Positions 11,255-22,085 of a stretch of 64,000 nucleotides of DNA are shown here, one piece after another (within the stretch, counting starts at the first letter, position 1; every line of letters starts with the position of its first letter). This DNA is from Carex sylvatica (taxonomy: Eukaryota; Streptophyta; Magnoliopsida; Poales; Cyperaceae). Under the pieces are notes generated by a model. It was not told the DNA's origin. It did no database searches and was given only the letters and a program-made list of their open reading frames with translations. A program made the translations under genes and the position numbers. The stretch spans positions 1 through 64,000 of the forward strand of contig CAXKVR010000202.1 of the NCBI GenBank assembly GCA_964058845.1, written 5' to 3'.

Positions 11255-11861
11255 AAGTAGGGGAGGGCTCGCATACGAGATTTCGCTGAGGGATTGCGTA
11301 CGAGATTCTGCTGTGTTGGCACTCATTCTTAATAGAATAAATTAATGAATATAAATTCGGTTAGAATTAATAATGTTAATAGGTCCGTTTGCATAAATCT
11401 GAATTCTTCTTTAAAATGAATATTTTTATTAGCAATTCTTCATTAGTAATTCTTCTTTAAAATATTTTTTTTTGAAAAATCCAAGGCCATTCCAATACAT
11501 CACCAAAATAATTTCAGTATAGGCTCTTTTGCACGTGCAACCCTCGGGTCGATCTTCTGGTACCAACTGTTTTTGTGATGTACCAGAATTACCATGGATT
11601 CTCTTTGCCGAGTAGGCATCGTAGACTATCTTGAGCTGTTTATGTTGCCCTCTAAATCTACAAGGGTATATTTAGTTAGTTTGAGAATAGCTTATTTAAA
11701 AATAAATCTAACCTATTTAAAAATAAATCTAACATCTTCAAAATAAATCTAACATTTTTAAAATAAATCTATCGGATCGATGTTTTGGATTTTAAAATTT
11801 TAAATTTGGACCGTATGCATATCGGCTCATATGCATACGAATGCACATTAGTCTCTCTCTC

Positions 11862-11904
<43 letters not shown>

Positions 11905-12919
11905 TAGAACTAGGGTGTTCTTAAGCTCACCAAAGTGTTTGGTGAGCTTAACTCTAAAACCCATAAAATTGGTTTTAAATGACGAATTCGAACTGTTGAA
12001 ATTCGCTTACCTTACGAGTGATGCGTCTACATGTTTTAAATATTCGAATTAATTTAGTATAAAGTCAATTGAGTCTGCATCGTCTGCATTAACTCAAAAG
12101 AGATTAAAATGATGCATGAAAATGACCAACAGAACAACAGAACAACTACAAATTATGCATTAATTCAAATTATGTAGCAGGTCTCGAGTCTGCATCGTCT
12201 GCATTAACTCAAAAGAGCATCTTTTGAATTAATGCATCTCGGCCGATTATAAACGGAGCCCATTCGGACTCTCATCTATAACATAGAGGGTCTTCAATAT
12301 TAATATGGTTCTAATTGGCACGAATTTTAAAAGCTAATCAGACGATTCATATAGATTAACTCAGAAGATTCCTTTTTGAGTTAATGCCGATGACATTTTA
12401 TTATTTTTGGAGGCTAATTTCTTGATGGTTGAAAGTCTAAAATTTCTTTTATTAGGCTTTGAAAATTTTTCTAGTCTGAAGATTAACTTTGATAAAAGTG
12501 AACTTATACCCCTTAATTTATTCACTCACGAAGCTTCTCTTTTAGCTAGACAATTAAATTGTAGAATGAGTATTTTGCCAATTACATATTTAGGGGTTCC
12601 TTTACACTAGAAGAAGTTGGCTGTTTCTGATTGGTTTTCTTTGATTGACAAAATAGAGAAAAAATTACAAACTTAAAAATGTTCTCTATTATCTCTTAGA
12701 GGTAGGGTAACATTATTAAATTATGTTTTGACATCTATGCTCTTGTATTGGTTATCAATTTATAGAATGCCTGTCACTATTAGGAATAAAATTGATATAA
12801 TTAGAAAATGATTGCTTTGGTCTAATGGTTCTCTTGGAAGGAGGAGATATCACCTCATTAAGTGGTCAACTGTCTGTTTGCCTAAACACTTTGGTGAGCT
12901 TAAGAACACCCTAGTTCTA

Positions 12920-12920
<1 letters not shown>
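11905..12920. mobile_element. MITE family C shell with captured sequences
   Basis: The outer termini GTAGAACTAGGGTGTTC and its complement continue inward as TTAAGCTCACCAAAGTGTTT / AAACACTTTGGTGAGCTTAA. The left arm continues to about 12065 and resembles the MITE at 21715-22085. The right arm is cut to its terminal 40 bases or so. The interior holds a family D MITE (about 12080-12390), a scrap resembling lipase upstream DNA (about 12120-12155) and a LINE fragment (12380-12885). Confidence 0.7.
12380..12885 (+). pseudogene. LINE reverse transcriptase fragment
   Basis: The plus strand encodes, from 12388, ADDILLFLE (the ADD catalytic box of plant L1-type reverse transcriptase), then GLKINF-like DKSELIPL, then YLGVPLH, then RGRVTLLNYVLTSMLLYWLS and RMPVTI, typical of the RT thumb region. 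Stops at 12608, 12675 and 12809 interrupt it. There is no 5' part, endonuclease or poly(A) end, so only an internal piece is present inside the MITE shell. Confidence 0.85.
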
Positions 12921-12980
<60 letters not shown>

Positions 12981-13609
12981 CTAACGTGCATTCGTATGCA
13001 TATGAGTCGATATGCATACGGTCCAAATTTAGAATTTTAAAATCTAAAACGTCGATTCGATAGATTTATTTTAAAAATGTTAGATTTATTTTGAAGATGT
13101 TAGATTTATTTTTAAATATGTTAGATTTATTTTTAAATAACCTATTCTCAAACTAACTAAATATACCCTTGTAGATTTAGAGGGCAACATAAATAGCTCA
13201 AGACAGTCTACAATGCCTACTCGGTAAAGATAATCCATGGCAATTCTGGTACATCACAAAAACAGCTGGTACCAGAAGATCGACCCGAGGGTTGCACGTG
13301 AAAAGAGTCTATACTGAAATTATTTTGGTGATGTATTGGAATGGCCTTGGATTTAAAAAAAAAATCATTTTAAAGAAGAATTACTAATGAAGAATTGCTA
13401 ATAAAAATATTCATTTTAAAGAAGAATTCAGATTTATGCAAACGGACCTATTAACATTATTAATTCTAACCGAATTTATATTCATTAGTTTATTCATTAA
13501 TTAATTCTAACCGAATTTATTTTATTAAGAATGAGTGCCAACACAGCGAAATTTCGTACGCAATCCCTCAGTGAAATCTCGTATGCGAGCCCTCCCCTAC
13601 TTCTAAAGA

Positions 13610-14722
13610 TTTAGGAGACGTAAGAGACAATCGAGAATTTATTCAGATATGATCAGGTACGGATTTCCTGGACATTGTCAAATTATTACTTACCGTTTGT
13701 TTGCATTTATTTATAGAATTATGCATGTTGAATCGAACGATCCTTTTAGCTTTGTTTAGAACACTAGGATATGATTATACGTTTGATCAACGGATTTATA
13801 GGATGTGTTGTGTCAAGTATAACTCGTGTGTGATTAATAAAACAAATATGGAATGTAATGGATAAGTTAAAGGAAAGGGGCCAATATGCGTTGAACGCAT
13901 GTTGGAATGTATACATTGGGTCTAGTATTCGACTGGACCCCTCGTTAACGTGGCGTTGGTTGGACTTCCTGTCACGGGTCAATATCTTGCGGTGGTTCGA
14001 GTCCCCGTTGAGTGAGACAGTTGAACTGGTGGTGGTTCGAGTCCCCCTAGTGAGACGCCAATAACTGAGGTGGTTCGAGTCCCCTTGGTGTGGCAAAGAA
14101 GATCTAGCGGTGGTTCGAGTCCTCGTCTAGTGGCACGGCTAAGATCTAGTGGGGTTTGAGTCCCCCTGGTGAGGCAGTTAAAAACATGAAAGATAATTAA
14201 AGAAATGTATTTGTGCTTGTGTGTGTGTGTGTGTTTTAAATATGTATTAGTAAGATTGCATGTGAGAATAAAATTTTAATATCTTGTTTGTGTTAATAAG
14301 TTAATTGGACAAATTCCGGGACTGGAACTAAATCCCGTACTGAGAGATTGTTCGACCTCTCACCCGTTCCACTTTTATGTGGGTTCCAGAAAATAATGAA
14401 GCCGACATGGAGCACGAATAGGATGAACGTGGATCTGGAAATCAACGAGCAGATGGCTCAAGTATCTTTTCATTTTCTTTTTAGTTAAACTTTAATTTTC
14501 TCTTTAAAAGGGGATACATTGAATGACATGACAATTATCGGTTTGTTTGTCATGTTTGTCTTGATCTCATGTTGAATGTGTGTAATCTACTCAAACTATT
14601 TGTGATGTTAGAAGACTCGTTTGACTTTTAAATATTGCATGAGTATTTATTATTGATAATGTATGTGATGTGCACACGCCTTACGTGTAAATACGTGGCG
14701 GGTTGTCTCGGGGTGTGACATT
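13610..14722. repeat. Gypsy-LTR-like sequence, truncated
   Basis: The right edge reads CTCGGGGTGTGACA, the complement of TGTCACACCCCGAG, a usual start for Tekay/Del-type chromovirus LTRs. The stretch at 14290-14400 (CTCACCCGTTCCACTTTTATG, near 14359) has the look of LTR sequence, and a tandem repeat lies at 13988-14175. The other terminus is not identified and no internal region follows, so this is either a solo or truncated LTR. Its junction at about 14720 cuts into the LTR at 14723. Confidence 0.45.
13988..14175 (+). repeat. Five-unit tandem repeat with B-box-like motifs
   Basis: Units of about 40-48 bases, each with GGTGGTTCGAGTCC followed by a variable GTGAGAC-type tail, start near 13991, 14032, 14071, 14110 and 14152 (the last degenerate: GGGGTTTGAGTCC). 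GGTTCGAGTCC matches the Pol III internal B-box consensus GGTTCGANNCC, but no A-box or tRNA fold accompanies it. Confidence 0.75.
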
Positions 14723-16237
14723 ACTTGATAACGATCAATCCAGATAATCCAAATTGAACTGCAACAACTATTCAGAAACAACGCGACGTAGTCAGAATTT
14801 CAATTGAATATAAAATCAAATATCAATATATTTACCATAATATTTCCTTTATTATGGTAAAAAAAATGCTTTAAGGGTCGAGTAAAAAAAATAAGGGGCC
14901 GGGTATGCATGGCAGCCACGATGGCATTGTTTAAGTTTGAATATTTGCAATTTGAACCTTTAACTTTTCTAATATTATATATAGGTCCAAAGTCTTTTAA
15001 AAAAATAATAAAAAATATCAGGTGTTACAAATTTTCCTCCTTCAAAAAAATTTTGTCCTCAAAATTTAAACGGACGATATTCGTATCGAAAGGAACATAA
15101 TAGACAATGATCAAATCAAATTTATCATATAGAAATCAATAGATAGAGATAATCAACTTGAATCAAAATAATTTGAATAATTCTTATAAAATCAATACTA
15201 TTTAAATTTAATACTTTATAAAAAAATCATATGAGTTTAATAAACTATATAAAACTTATATGTTCAAAAAAAAATTCAAATAAATCAAGATTATTCATAT
15301 TGGTTTCGAACTCAAAGAGGATAACATTAACAAATGAATTAAGGACTCAAACACAGTCCGAGGAACGAATGCTCTGATATCAAAATTGTCACGATCCCGC
15401 CGTCGGGCCTAGAGTCACGATAAGAGAGGCACCATCGCATCCATTCTTCGTCCCGTCAACCTACGTTGCAACAAATATAACAAACAAAAACAATACGAAA
15501 TCAGCTACAAAGCTTAGTAACTGGTTATTTAACGACGCGCTTCTCTATAATTGGCTTATTTAAACAACCATTCAAACAGACTGGATTAATTCACACAATT
15601 TCAAATCAAATTTATGAATACATATTTAACCGGCGATAGCACCTGGGTGTGGGTTATCAATAAAACAAGTCACACAATATCCGTTTCATTTTGCTTCACA
15701 CAATCATATCGTTTCACAAATCAAATTCGAACCTCAGACCCGCTATCCCGTTAAATATGCATCATAATCTAAAACCCAATTCAACTAAACAAATCGAAAA
15801 CACAGATTATAGAGAAGTCTGATTACCTGATAACGATCAATTCAGAATCAAAATCGAACTGCAACCACTGTACATAATCAATGCGATGTAGTCGGAGTTC
15901 TAATCAAACTTGAAATCAAATATCATCATATTTATTAAAACTTTTCTCAAATTTTCTTTCACATTTCACATTTCCTCTTTCTGTATTTTTTTTTCCTATT
16001 TCAATTGATTTATATTAATTAAAGAAGAAATTAAATCAATTTAAAGAATTGAGTGTATGGAGATCGGTTAAGAAATGGAGGTTATTCATGCATGGGGGCC
16101 ACCTGTTCACATATGCTGTTTCATTTTTTTTTCTTTCTAAATTTCCATTTTTATAATTTAGACCTTGAAATTCATAAATATTATATATTGATTTTAAATA
16201 TATATATTTGAAAGCTATATAATTTCGGGATGTTACA
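14723..16237 (-). mobile_element. Deleted chromovirus-type Gypsy element
   Basis: A complete LTR (15387-16237; TGTCACGATCCCG...CGGGATGTTACA as read on plus) has a tRNA-Met-type primer site at its left (GCTCTGATATCA, complement of TGATATCAGAGC, 15370-15386), giving minus orientation. The other LTR is partial (14723-15029, ending GTGTTACA) and next to it is the usual chromovirus polypurine neighbourhood (complement of TTTTGTCCTCAAAATTT near 15047). Only about 360 bp of internal DNA remain, with no gag or pol. 14723-14840 matches 15828-15950 in the LTR. Confidence 0.75.
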
Positions 16238-16468
16238 ATCCGGACCGGATCGGACCACCCTGCTCCCCCTATCCGAACTGCTCTGTCTCCGAACCCGAAA
16301 CGGGCACGAATTTGAAACGGGCAGAGTAGGGTTTTTGAAAAAAAAACCAATGAATCTGTGCCTGTTATACTCGTGTACCCATTCTACCCATGCCTGTTCT
16401 ACCTGTCATCCGCCACGAATTTTGTTCAGTCCACCCAGCCCGATCCGTTTGCAAATTGTGGTATAGAA
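16238..16468. repeat. GC-rich insertion in lipase 3' flank
   Basis: Contains CGGACCGGATCGGACC, GAACCCGAAACGGGCACG and several TACCC/GGGTA-type steps, resembling decayed copies of the GC-rich hAT elements elsewhere in the window. It interrupts homology between the two lipase 3' flanks (1575 versus 16469). I see no clean ends. Confidence 0.4.
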
Positions 16469-17140
16469 ATGTAAGTCGAAACAAATATTCCCATAAGACA
16501 CTTATCTTGTGGTACGGACAAACAGCATGTTTTGAATATTTAGTTTCAGTCTGGTGCTCGACAGATCCCATAATTATATTGTAGACAAAACTAGAGCAAA
16601 CAAGAAAAAGGTTAACACAGGAACCATGTGATCATGTAAAATGTTGTAGGTTCTTATTGCTTATAATATCTAATATTATAGTTCTCACTCTCTTACAACA
16701 TGAGAATTGCCACAATCACTGCGGACACCGTTTAGGTAGTACCGATTGAGAAGTCAATTTATAAAAACCATATGCTCATGAATTTCTTTTATATCCTGTT
16801 TTTCATGAATTAAAAATAAAAATGTTAACGTCATCCAGATTTAGAATGACTACGCCGGAAATATGAAGCATAATAATAGTTTATTAATATGATAAATGAA
16901 TGTGTTCATATTATCATATAGTGAATCTTAAACAAGAAGAATAACAAAATGCCTGAGCGCATGTAACGCATGAATGCCTTCATATACACACACATATATA
17001 CACCACTTAACTACTTTAATATCCATAAGGGATGATCATTCAGGTTTCGAACCTACGTACACACAGAGGGCATTGTGTTTGCCACTTAGACATAATAATA
17101 TTTGTTTAGAAATTTGCACTGCTGCGTTTCTTTTCTTTTA
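16469..17140 (-). other. 3' flank of the intact lipase gene
   Basis: Homologous in the same orientation to 1580-2110. It includes the 3' untranslated region adjacent to 17216 and an unrelated AT-rich insert of about 220 bp (16670-16895) missing from the other copy. Confidence 0.6.
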
Positions 17141-17216
17141 TAAAAAGCAGCATAGACAGAAAAATAAAATATTATTTAAACTGTGGGCTCAAAAGATAGA
17201 GAGAAAGTGCCATTGT

Positions 17217-20200
17217 TTAATCTCTTTTATCAGCAATGGCTATTAAATTTCCCAGTCTAGTGCAGTTGACATAGTCTTGCGGGCAGTGAGGCGTCAATCC
17301 AGGAACGATCAATGCGAACAACCTTGCAAACCTCATAAGCCATCCCTCATTGTAATCGGGACCTTTCACGAAACCGAAAACAAAACTACGAATGAACTCA
17401 AATGTAGCTGTCAAGTACTTTGGTATCAGAGCCAATGGCGAGAAATAGTTCTTGTTTGGTTGTTCCTTCAGTACCTGCATGAAGATCTCATTAATTATTA
17501 TAGTCAACTTTCATTGGTATATATATGCAGCAGATAGATAGTTAGATAGATAGATAGATAGAGAGAGATTATTAGTGTTTGCTGGCTTGTTTTTGTATTA
17601 TTAGTGTGTGGTTTCACATGCTGATTTGTAAGGATGTTTCATAATTTTATCATTAATAAAATCCCTGACCTAGGCAGCCTCTGCCAGGTTTTCAAAAGAG
17701 AGAGAGAGAGGGAGAAAGAGATGTGAATTACCATTCCTCTATATAAGCTATTATAGTAGAAGCAGTCATCGATGTGCTTGAACAAGAGAGTTTTATCATC
17801 AAAAGGAATTCTTGGTACCATATCATTGCCATACACAAACCTAAAGTATCTCTTCTTTGGTTCATCCAAAAACCCCCTCACGAACATCCCGAATTCAGCG
17901 TCACTAACACGTGGCTGTCCGAATGTATACACCCCTTCTAACCTCTTCAACAAATCCTCCTCTTTATGCAATGCCAAAATACTTGGAAATAGAATAGCCA
18001 ATGCACCCCCTAGACTATGGCCCGTTATCAAAATTTTAGCATTTTTATTTAGGTTCAACACTTCTCTTAGTTGCTCTCGTATGGCATAGTAAGCATATAA
18101 TTGTTTGCTGTCACTCTTTATCTCTTTTGGCCACCCAGTTTTCTTTTGTAACCCGAGGGCTTTCATGAAGCCGCCATGGATTTTTCCTTTGGCGCCGGGA
18201 AACTTTTTTGAGTTAATCTTGTACCATGAGAAGTCGATATCAGTGCACCACATGACTGCGTTGAATGGTTTTGTACCACAGAAAGCTATCACCACCAAAT
18301 TGGCATCTACGGGCTTGTCACAGAACATGAAAGCCTGAGTGGAAGTTTCCTTTTCAAATTCTACAAAAGAATTGGAAATGTATTAATTAATTGGCAACAC
18401 CATTAACAATAAAATGTTAATGTATAAATAATAGTGAAAAGCTAATAAACCTAGCTTCCCGAATTTTATTGTTCGTATTATATAATAATATTGACTAAGA
18501 TCAAGACTCAGGAGAAAAGCTCACCATTATAACAATTAAAGTACTTCAAGAATTCCATCTGCAAAATAAAGAGAGAATATGCAGAAATAAATTAGTGAAT
18601 TTGCTTCTCAAAAATTATTTTAATTTTTTTTTTTATAGTGGATAAATCCAAATTAAGTTACAGTAAAAATGCGAACCTTCCACTTATCAGTAACTATGGT
18701 CTTGATAGCATTCTCATTTTCATATGCTGTCTTTGCTGCCATAATGGAAAGGTGTGCATGGTATTTGCTATTATCAGGTTTTATGTCTGTATCCAAATGA
18801 ATTCTTCTATCCAAGATACCAATAAAAGATCTAAAATCTGATGAGTTCTTGTCTGGGCATGATTTGTCTCCTGCAAAGTATCAATTAATTAATTACTTTG
18901 GTTGTATATATAGCATTATATATTGATTTTTCCAACAGAAAAAACACAAGTTGCATCCAATAAACATATATAACTAATCAGAAGCTAATCAAGATACTGA
19001 TCCATTGTTAATATATATTTTAGAGTGCTCTCTATTTTGCAGTACTGCACATATATGCTTTAAGAGTCTTAATTAAATTAATTACATGATAATGCATGCT
19101 TTGCGTGGTTAATTGATTTGGTTGATTAAAACTTATTATATTATGTTGACAGATGGCCTAAACATTGACTGATTTTGAACTATTCATAACTTGGTCAAGA
19201 CAGAGAGGAGAATAAATATTAATTGTCATCAATTGGTATATTTTGTACAATGGAATACTCATATATTCCTCAACCGTACAATGGAACCTTACTCAAAATT
19301 CAACTACAAGATCAAACTTTTATTTCAAGTCTAAACATTTCGAACTCGCTCCTCTTATGGAAAATAAAAATCGGCATTAAAGATGACTTGAATTAGTGAC
19401 ACTTTTTGAATGTCTTTTGTTGAAGAACATATCAGATAATTAACACTTCAACTTTTATTTCTGCATTTATTTTATGAAACCTTTTAAAATTATGAGAGCA
19501 ATTTAAAATCTTAGGTGAGAACCAATTAACCTTTACTATAGTGATTAAGTAAGACAATTAATTAATGTTCTCCATATATTTATATATATATATAGAGAGA
19601 GGTTGGCTACTATGCTTATATAAGCATATCCCACATATGCTTATAACTCATTTTTGTGTTTTCAATGTCCAAATGGTCGATCGGAACCGTTCATCTTGTT
19701 CTTCATATTAATATGTTCTTGGAGACCAAATTTTACATTTTTCTAAGTTTTTTTACTATTTATTAAGCCACTTTGAAAATCGCTGATCCAACGGTGGCTT
19801 AACGAAACAGTAAAATCAGAGGCCACCGTTGGATTAGAGATTTTCAAATTGGCTTAATAAATAGTAAATAAATTCAGAAAAATATAAAATTTGGTCTCCA
19901 AGAACATATTAATATGAAAAACAAGATGAACGGTTCCGATCGACCATTTGGACATTAAAAACACAAAAATGAGTTATAAGCACATGTGAAGATATGCTTA
20001 TATAAGCATAGTAGCCAACCTCTATATATATATATGAAGAAACTTCAAAAGTCCGGTAAAAGGATCTCTTATAGATATATAAGTTATGTTACTCGGTATT
20101 CATATTAATCTCAAAATATTGTAAGTACTATGTATTTGCTTCAAAGGAATATATATAACTAGAACAAATTTTTATATAACCTGAGGGATAGGTCTAGAGA

Positions 20201-20576
20201 TGAAAGAAGTGTTTTAGATATCTGCCATAATTGCAAGTAGTTTAAACTTCAAGTATATACCTTTGAGAAAATTAGAGAAAAATTTCTTGAAGCTACTTTC
20301 ATTCATGTGAAAGCAATTCAGCCATTTCTCAAGCGCTGACCCGAACATGGCCATTGGTGTCTCCAAGGTAAGAAGAATCATTTGCACAAAAAGCGACACG
20401 ACGAGTGCCCATCTACGCCACTTGCTATGGATCTTATCCGTTCCGTCAGGGCAATCTACGGCATTATTGGCACAAACATCACCTGTATACAAGAGATGGA
20501 TGAGATCAAACAATGATACTTCCTTTGGTTTCAAGACCAGGAATTCGTCAAAGGTTCCTCCATGACAATGATCCAT
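17217..20576 (-). CDS. OBL1: Oil-body lipase (class 3 triacylglycerol lipase, OBL1-like)
   Basis: Five exons on the minus strand, all joined by GT-AG introns in consistent phase: 20261-20576, 18677-18870, 18525-18558, 17732-18360 and 17217-17474. They give 476 residues, a usual size for OBL proteins. The start is ATG at 20576, the N-terminus resembling OBL1 (hydrophilic head, then a hydrophobic anchor at about residues 54-85). The lipase_3 domain spans about 155-400. GHSLGG at 295-300 has nucleophile Ser297; Asp361 (NDMVPRIP) and His377 (FKHID) complete the triad. The C-terminal KGPDYNEGW and CPQDYVNCTRLGN blocks are family hallmarks. Family members hydrolyse triacylglycerol at lipid droplets. 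Odd point: the usually conserved FRGTEPF reads FCGTKPF (208-214). A broken duplicate lies at 2134-9737. Function is inferred from family; the exact orthologue is less sure. Confidence 0.92.
19595..20028. repeat. Palindromic MITE, family A, in lipase intron 1
   Basis: Arms begin GAGAGGTTGGCTACTATGC and end GCATAGTAGCCAACCTC, within TA repeats on both sides, wholly inside intron 1 (18871-20260). It is closely similar to 2504-2912 but keeps both outer TTATATAAGCATATC stretches. Confidence 0.88.
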
Positions 20577-20664
20577 TTTTTAGAGAGATATCAAGTAGAG
20601 AGAAGGGATGTTGTGTTAATTCCTTGTATTTCTTTGCTTGGGAGCAAATAAACTAGGTTATAGC

Positions 20665-20672
20665 TTATATAT
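20665..20672 (-). promoter_or_regulatory. TATA box of the lipase gene
   Basis: On the minus strand GCTATATATAAGC lies about 90 bp upstream of the ATG at 20576, a normal spacing for a plant TATA box and a short leader. The leader contains a CT-rich stretch just before the ATG. Confidence 0.6.
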
Positions 20673-20699
20673 AGCATTAGAAGGAAAGCTATATATTGT

Positions 20700-21714
20700 A
20701 GACTGTACCACCAACCCACCATTTAAAATGACCAACAGTCAACAGAACAACTATAGATTATGTTAAGATAGCTGAGCTTAATTACCATTATTTGAATTAA
20801 TTTGCTACGCACGTCAATTTGCCATCCTCATGCATTTTTCCGTGCTATATATCTTGCTGTACATGTTACTGTTATTACTAGAAGTTCCTAATTATAGTAA
20901 TATAAGAATTATCATTTTTATTTCATATTCAGGCTATTATTTTGGATGCTTATATTATGTGGTCATTTTTATTATAAAAAAAATGATTAGTTCTCAAAAA
21001 GTTTAACCACACTAATTAAGTATTATTTACTTAATTATAAGTGTGACTGTACATATAGAACGATTCCAAAATAATTAAGTATTATTTATTATTTACGCTA
21101 ATTAAGTTTTATTTATTAGTAGACTTATCCATATAAAACGATTCCAAAATAATATACAGACTTTCTGATCATGGTCATGGTCAGAGCAGTGTGCTTTTGG
21201 ATAAAGATGGAAACAACAAAATATGAATAATATGTTTGTCCGTGTTTTGTAAATATTGAACTCTTTTTTGACTCTACCTACCTAGCCAATATAGATGCTT
21301 GATTTTACCTGTTTCAAGATAGACTTTAGGATCAACAGATCGATCAGATCCCACACGAAAAATGTGATAAACATTCCAACGTGAGAAGAAGGCCATATTA
21401 AAGTGTAATTTTAATCATTTTTGGTAGACCGAAAAGAATAGAGTTGCCATATTGGCTTTCCCTACAACATGAAAGCAATAATTGAGGCATGCACTAATCG
21501 AGAATGGGACAATATATATCCGCGATGGTATTTGTAAGAATATCCTCGCGCATGTTTGTTTCGGTAATATCAACATACTCAATAAAAACATTTTTATGTC
21601 GGTGTAATCTCGTAAATAGTTACGTTTTTGTCCTCGCAGATATATACTGTTTCATTCTTGCAGACTCAACTCATCTGGAAACTCGATCGGATGCTTTATG
21701 TGTGTGCACACTCT
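20700..21714. other. Intergenic, upstream of lipase
   Basis: AT-rich. 20725-20765 (AAAATGACCAACAGTCAACA) recurs in altered form at about 12118-12150 inside the MITE cluster. A roughly 60-base motif (AATTAAGTATTATTTACTTA and CATATAGAACGATTCCAAAA) is repeated at about 21015-21080 and 21098-21152. No gene seen. Confidence 0.5.
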
Positions 21715-22085
21715 CACTCAAAAGACTTGGTAAACATAACTCTAAAATTTATTAAATTGACTTCAAACAGTGAATCTAAATTATTGAAACCGTTTACTTG
21801 AGTGCTTCTTGTATATGTAAATTAAAATATATATATATATTTAGTACAAAGTTAAGTAGTTAAAAAAGTAAAAAAAAAAGAAAAAAGAAAAAAAAATGCA
21901 TTAAAATAACTTATAAAACAATAATTTTTTGACGGTTTGATTTGTACTAAATAAATTTTAAAATTTTAAAATTTTGCACACGCATCACTTGTAAAGTGAA
22001 TTGATTTCTAACGATTTAAATTCGTTATTTAAAATCAATCCGATAGATTTTGAAGTCACGTTCTTAATAAACATTATACACACCA
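21715..22085. repeat. Palindromic MITE, family C-like
   Basis: Left arm (GTAAACATAACTCTAAAATT, near 21729) and right arm (complement near 22070, ending TTCTTAATAAACATTATACAC) are diverged inverted repeats with centre near 21880. Internal landmarks such as CATCACTTGTAAAGTGAATT match the arm of the MITE at 11950-12030. Confidence 0.6.

Larger units (their letters stand above)
11255..13605. mobile_element. 2.3-kb fold-back element with nested insertions
   Basis: Arms of about 620-640 bp (11255-11870 and 12980-13605) are inverse complements. The outer ends read AGTAGGGGAGGGCTCGCATA and its complement; inner landmarks are CACGTGCAACCCTCGGGTCG and GACCGTATGCATATCG. Each arm ends inward in a CT/TA/GA microsatellite. 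Between them lies another inverted-repeat element (11905-12920). Arms are very similar, so the structure is young or homogenised. I found no convincing target duplication. Class (Mutator-like long-TIR, or a simple inverted duplication) is unresolved. Confidence 0.8.

Noticed and set aside
11255..13605. Assigning the fold-back to Mutator
   Set aside because: Long arms fit, but no 9-bp duplication was found at the edges, so the class was left open.
13988..14175. CRISPR-like array
   Set aside because: Units and spacers both vary gradually and the context is a plant LTR; this is a minisatellite.
20214..20260. Extension of lipase exon 1 past 20261
   Set aside because: A donor AAAG/GTATAT at 20260 joins in phase to the acceptor before 18870 and restores family similarity; the extra residues do not fit the family.
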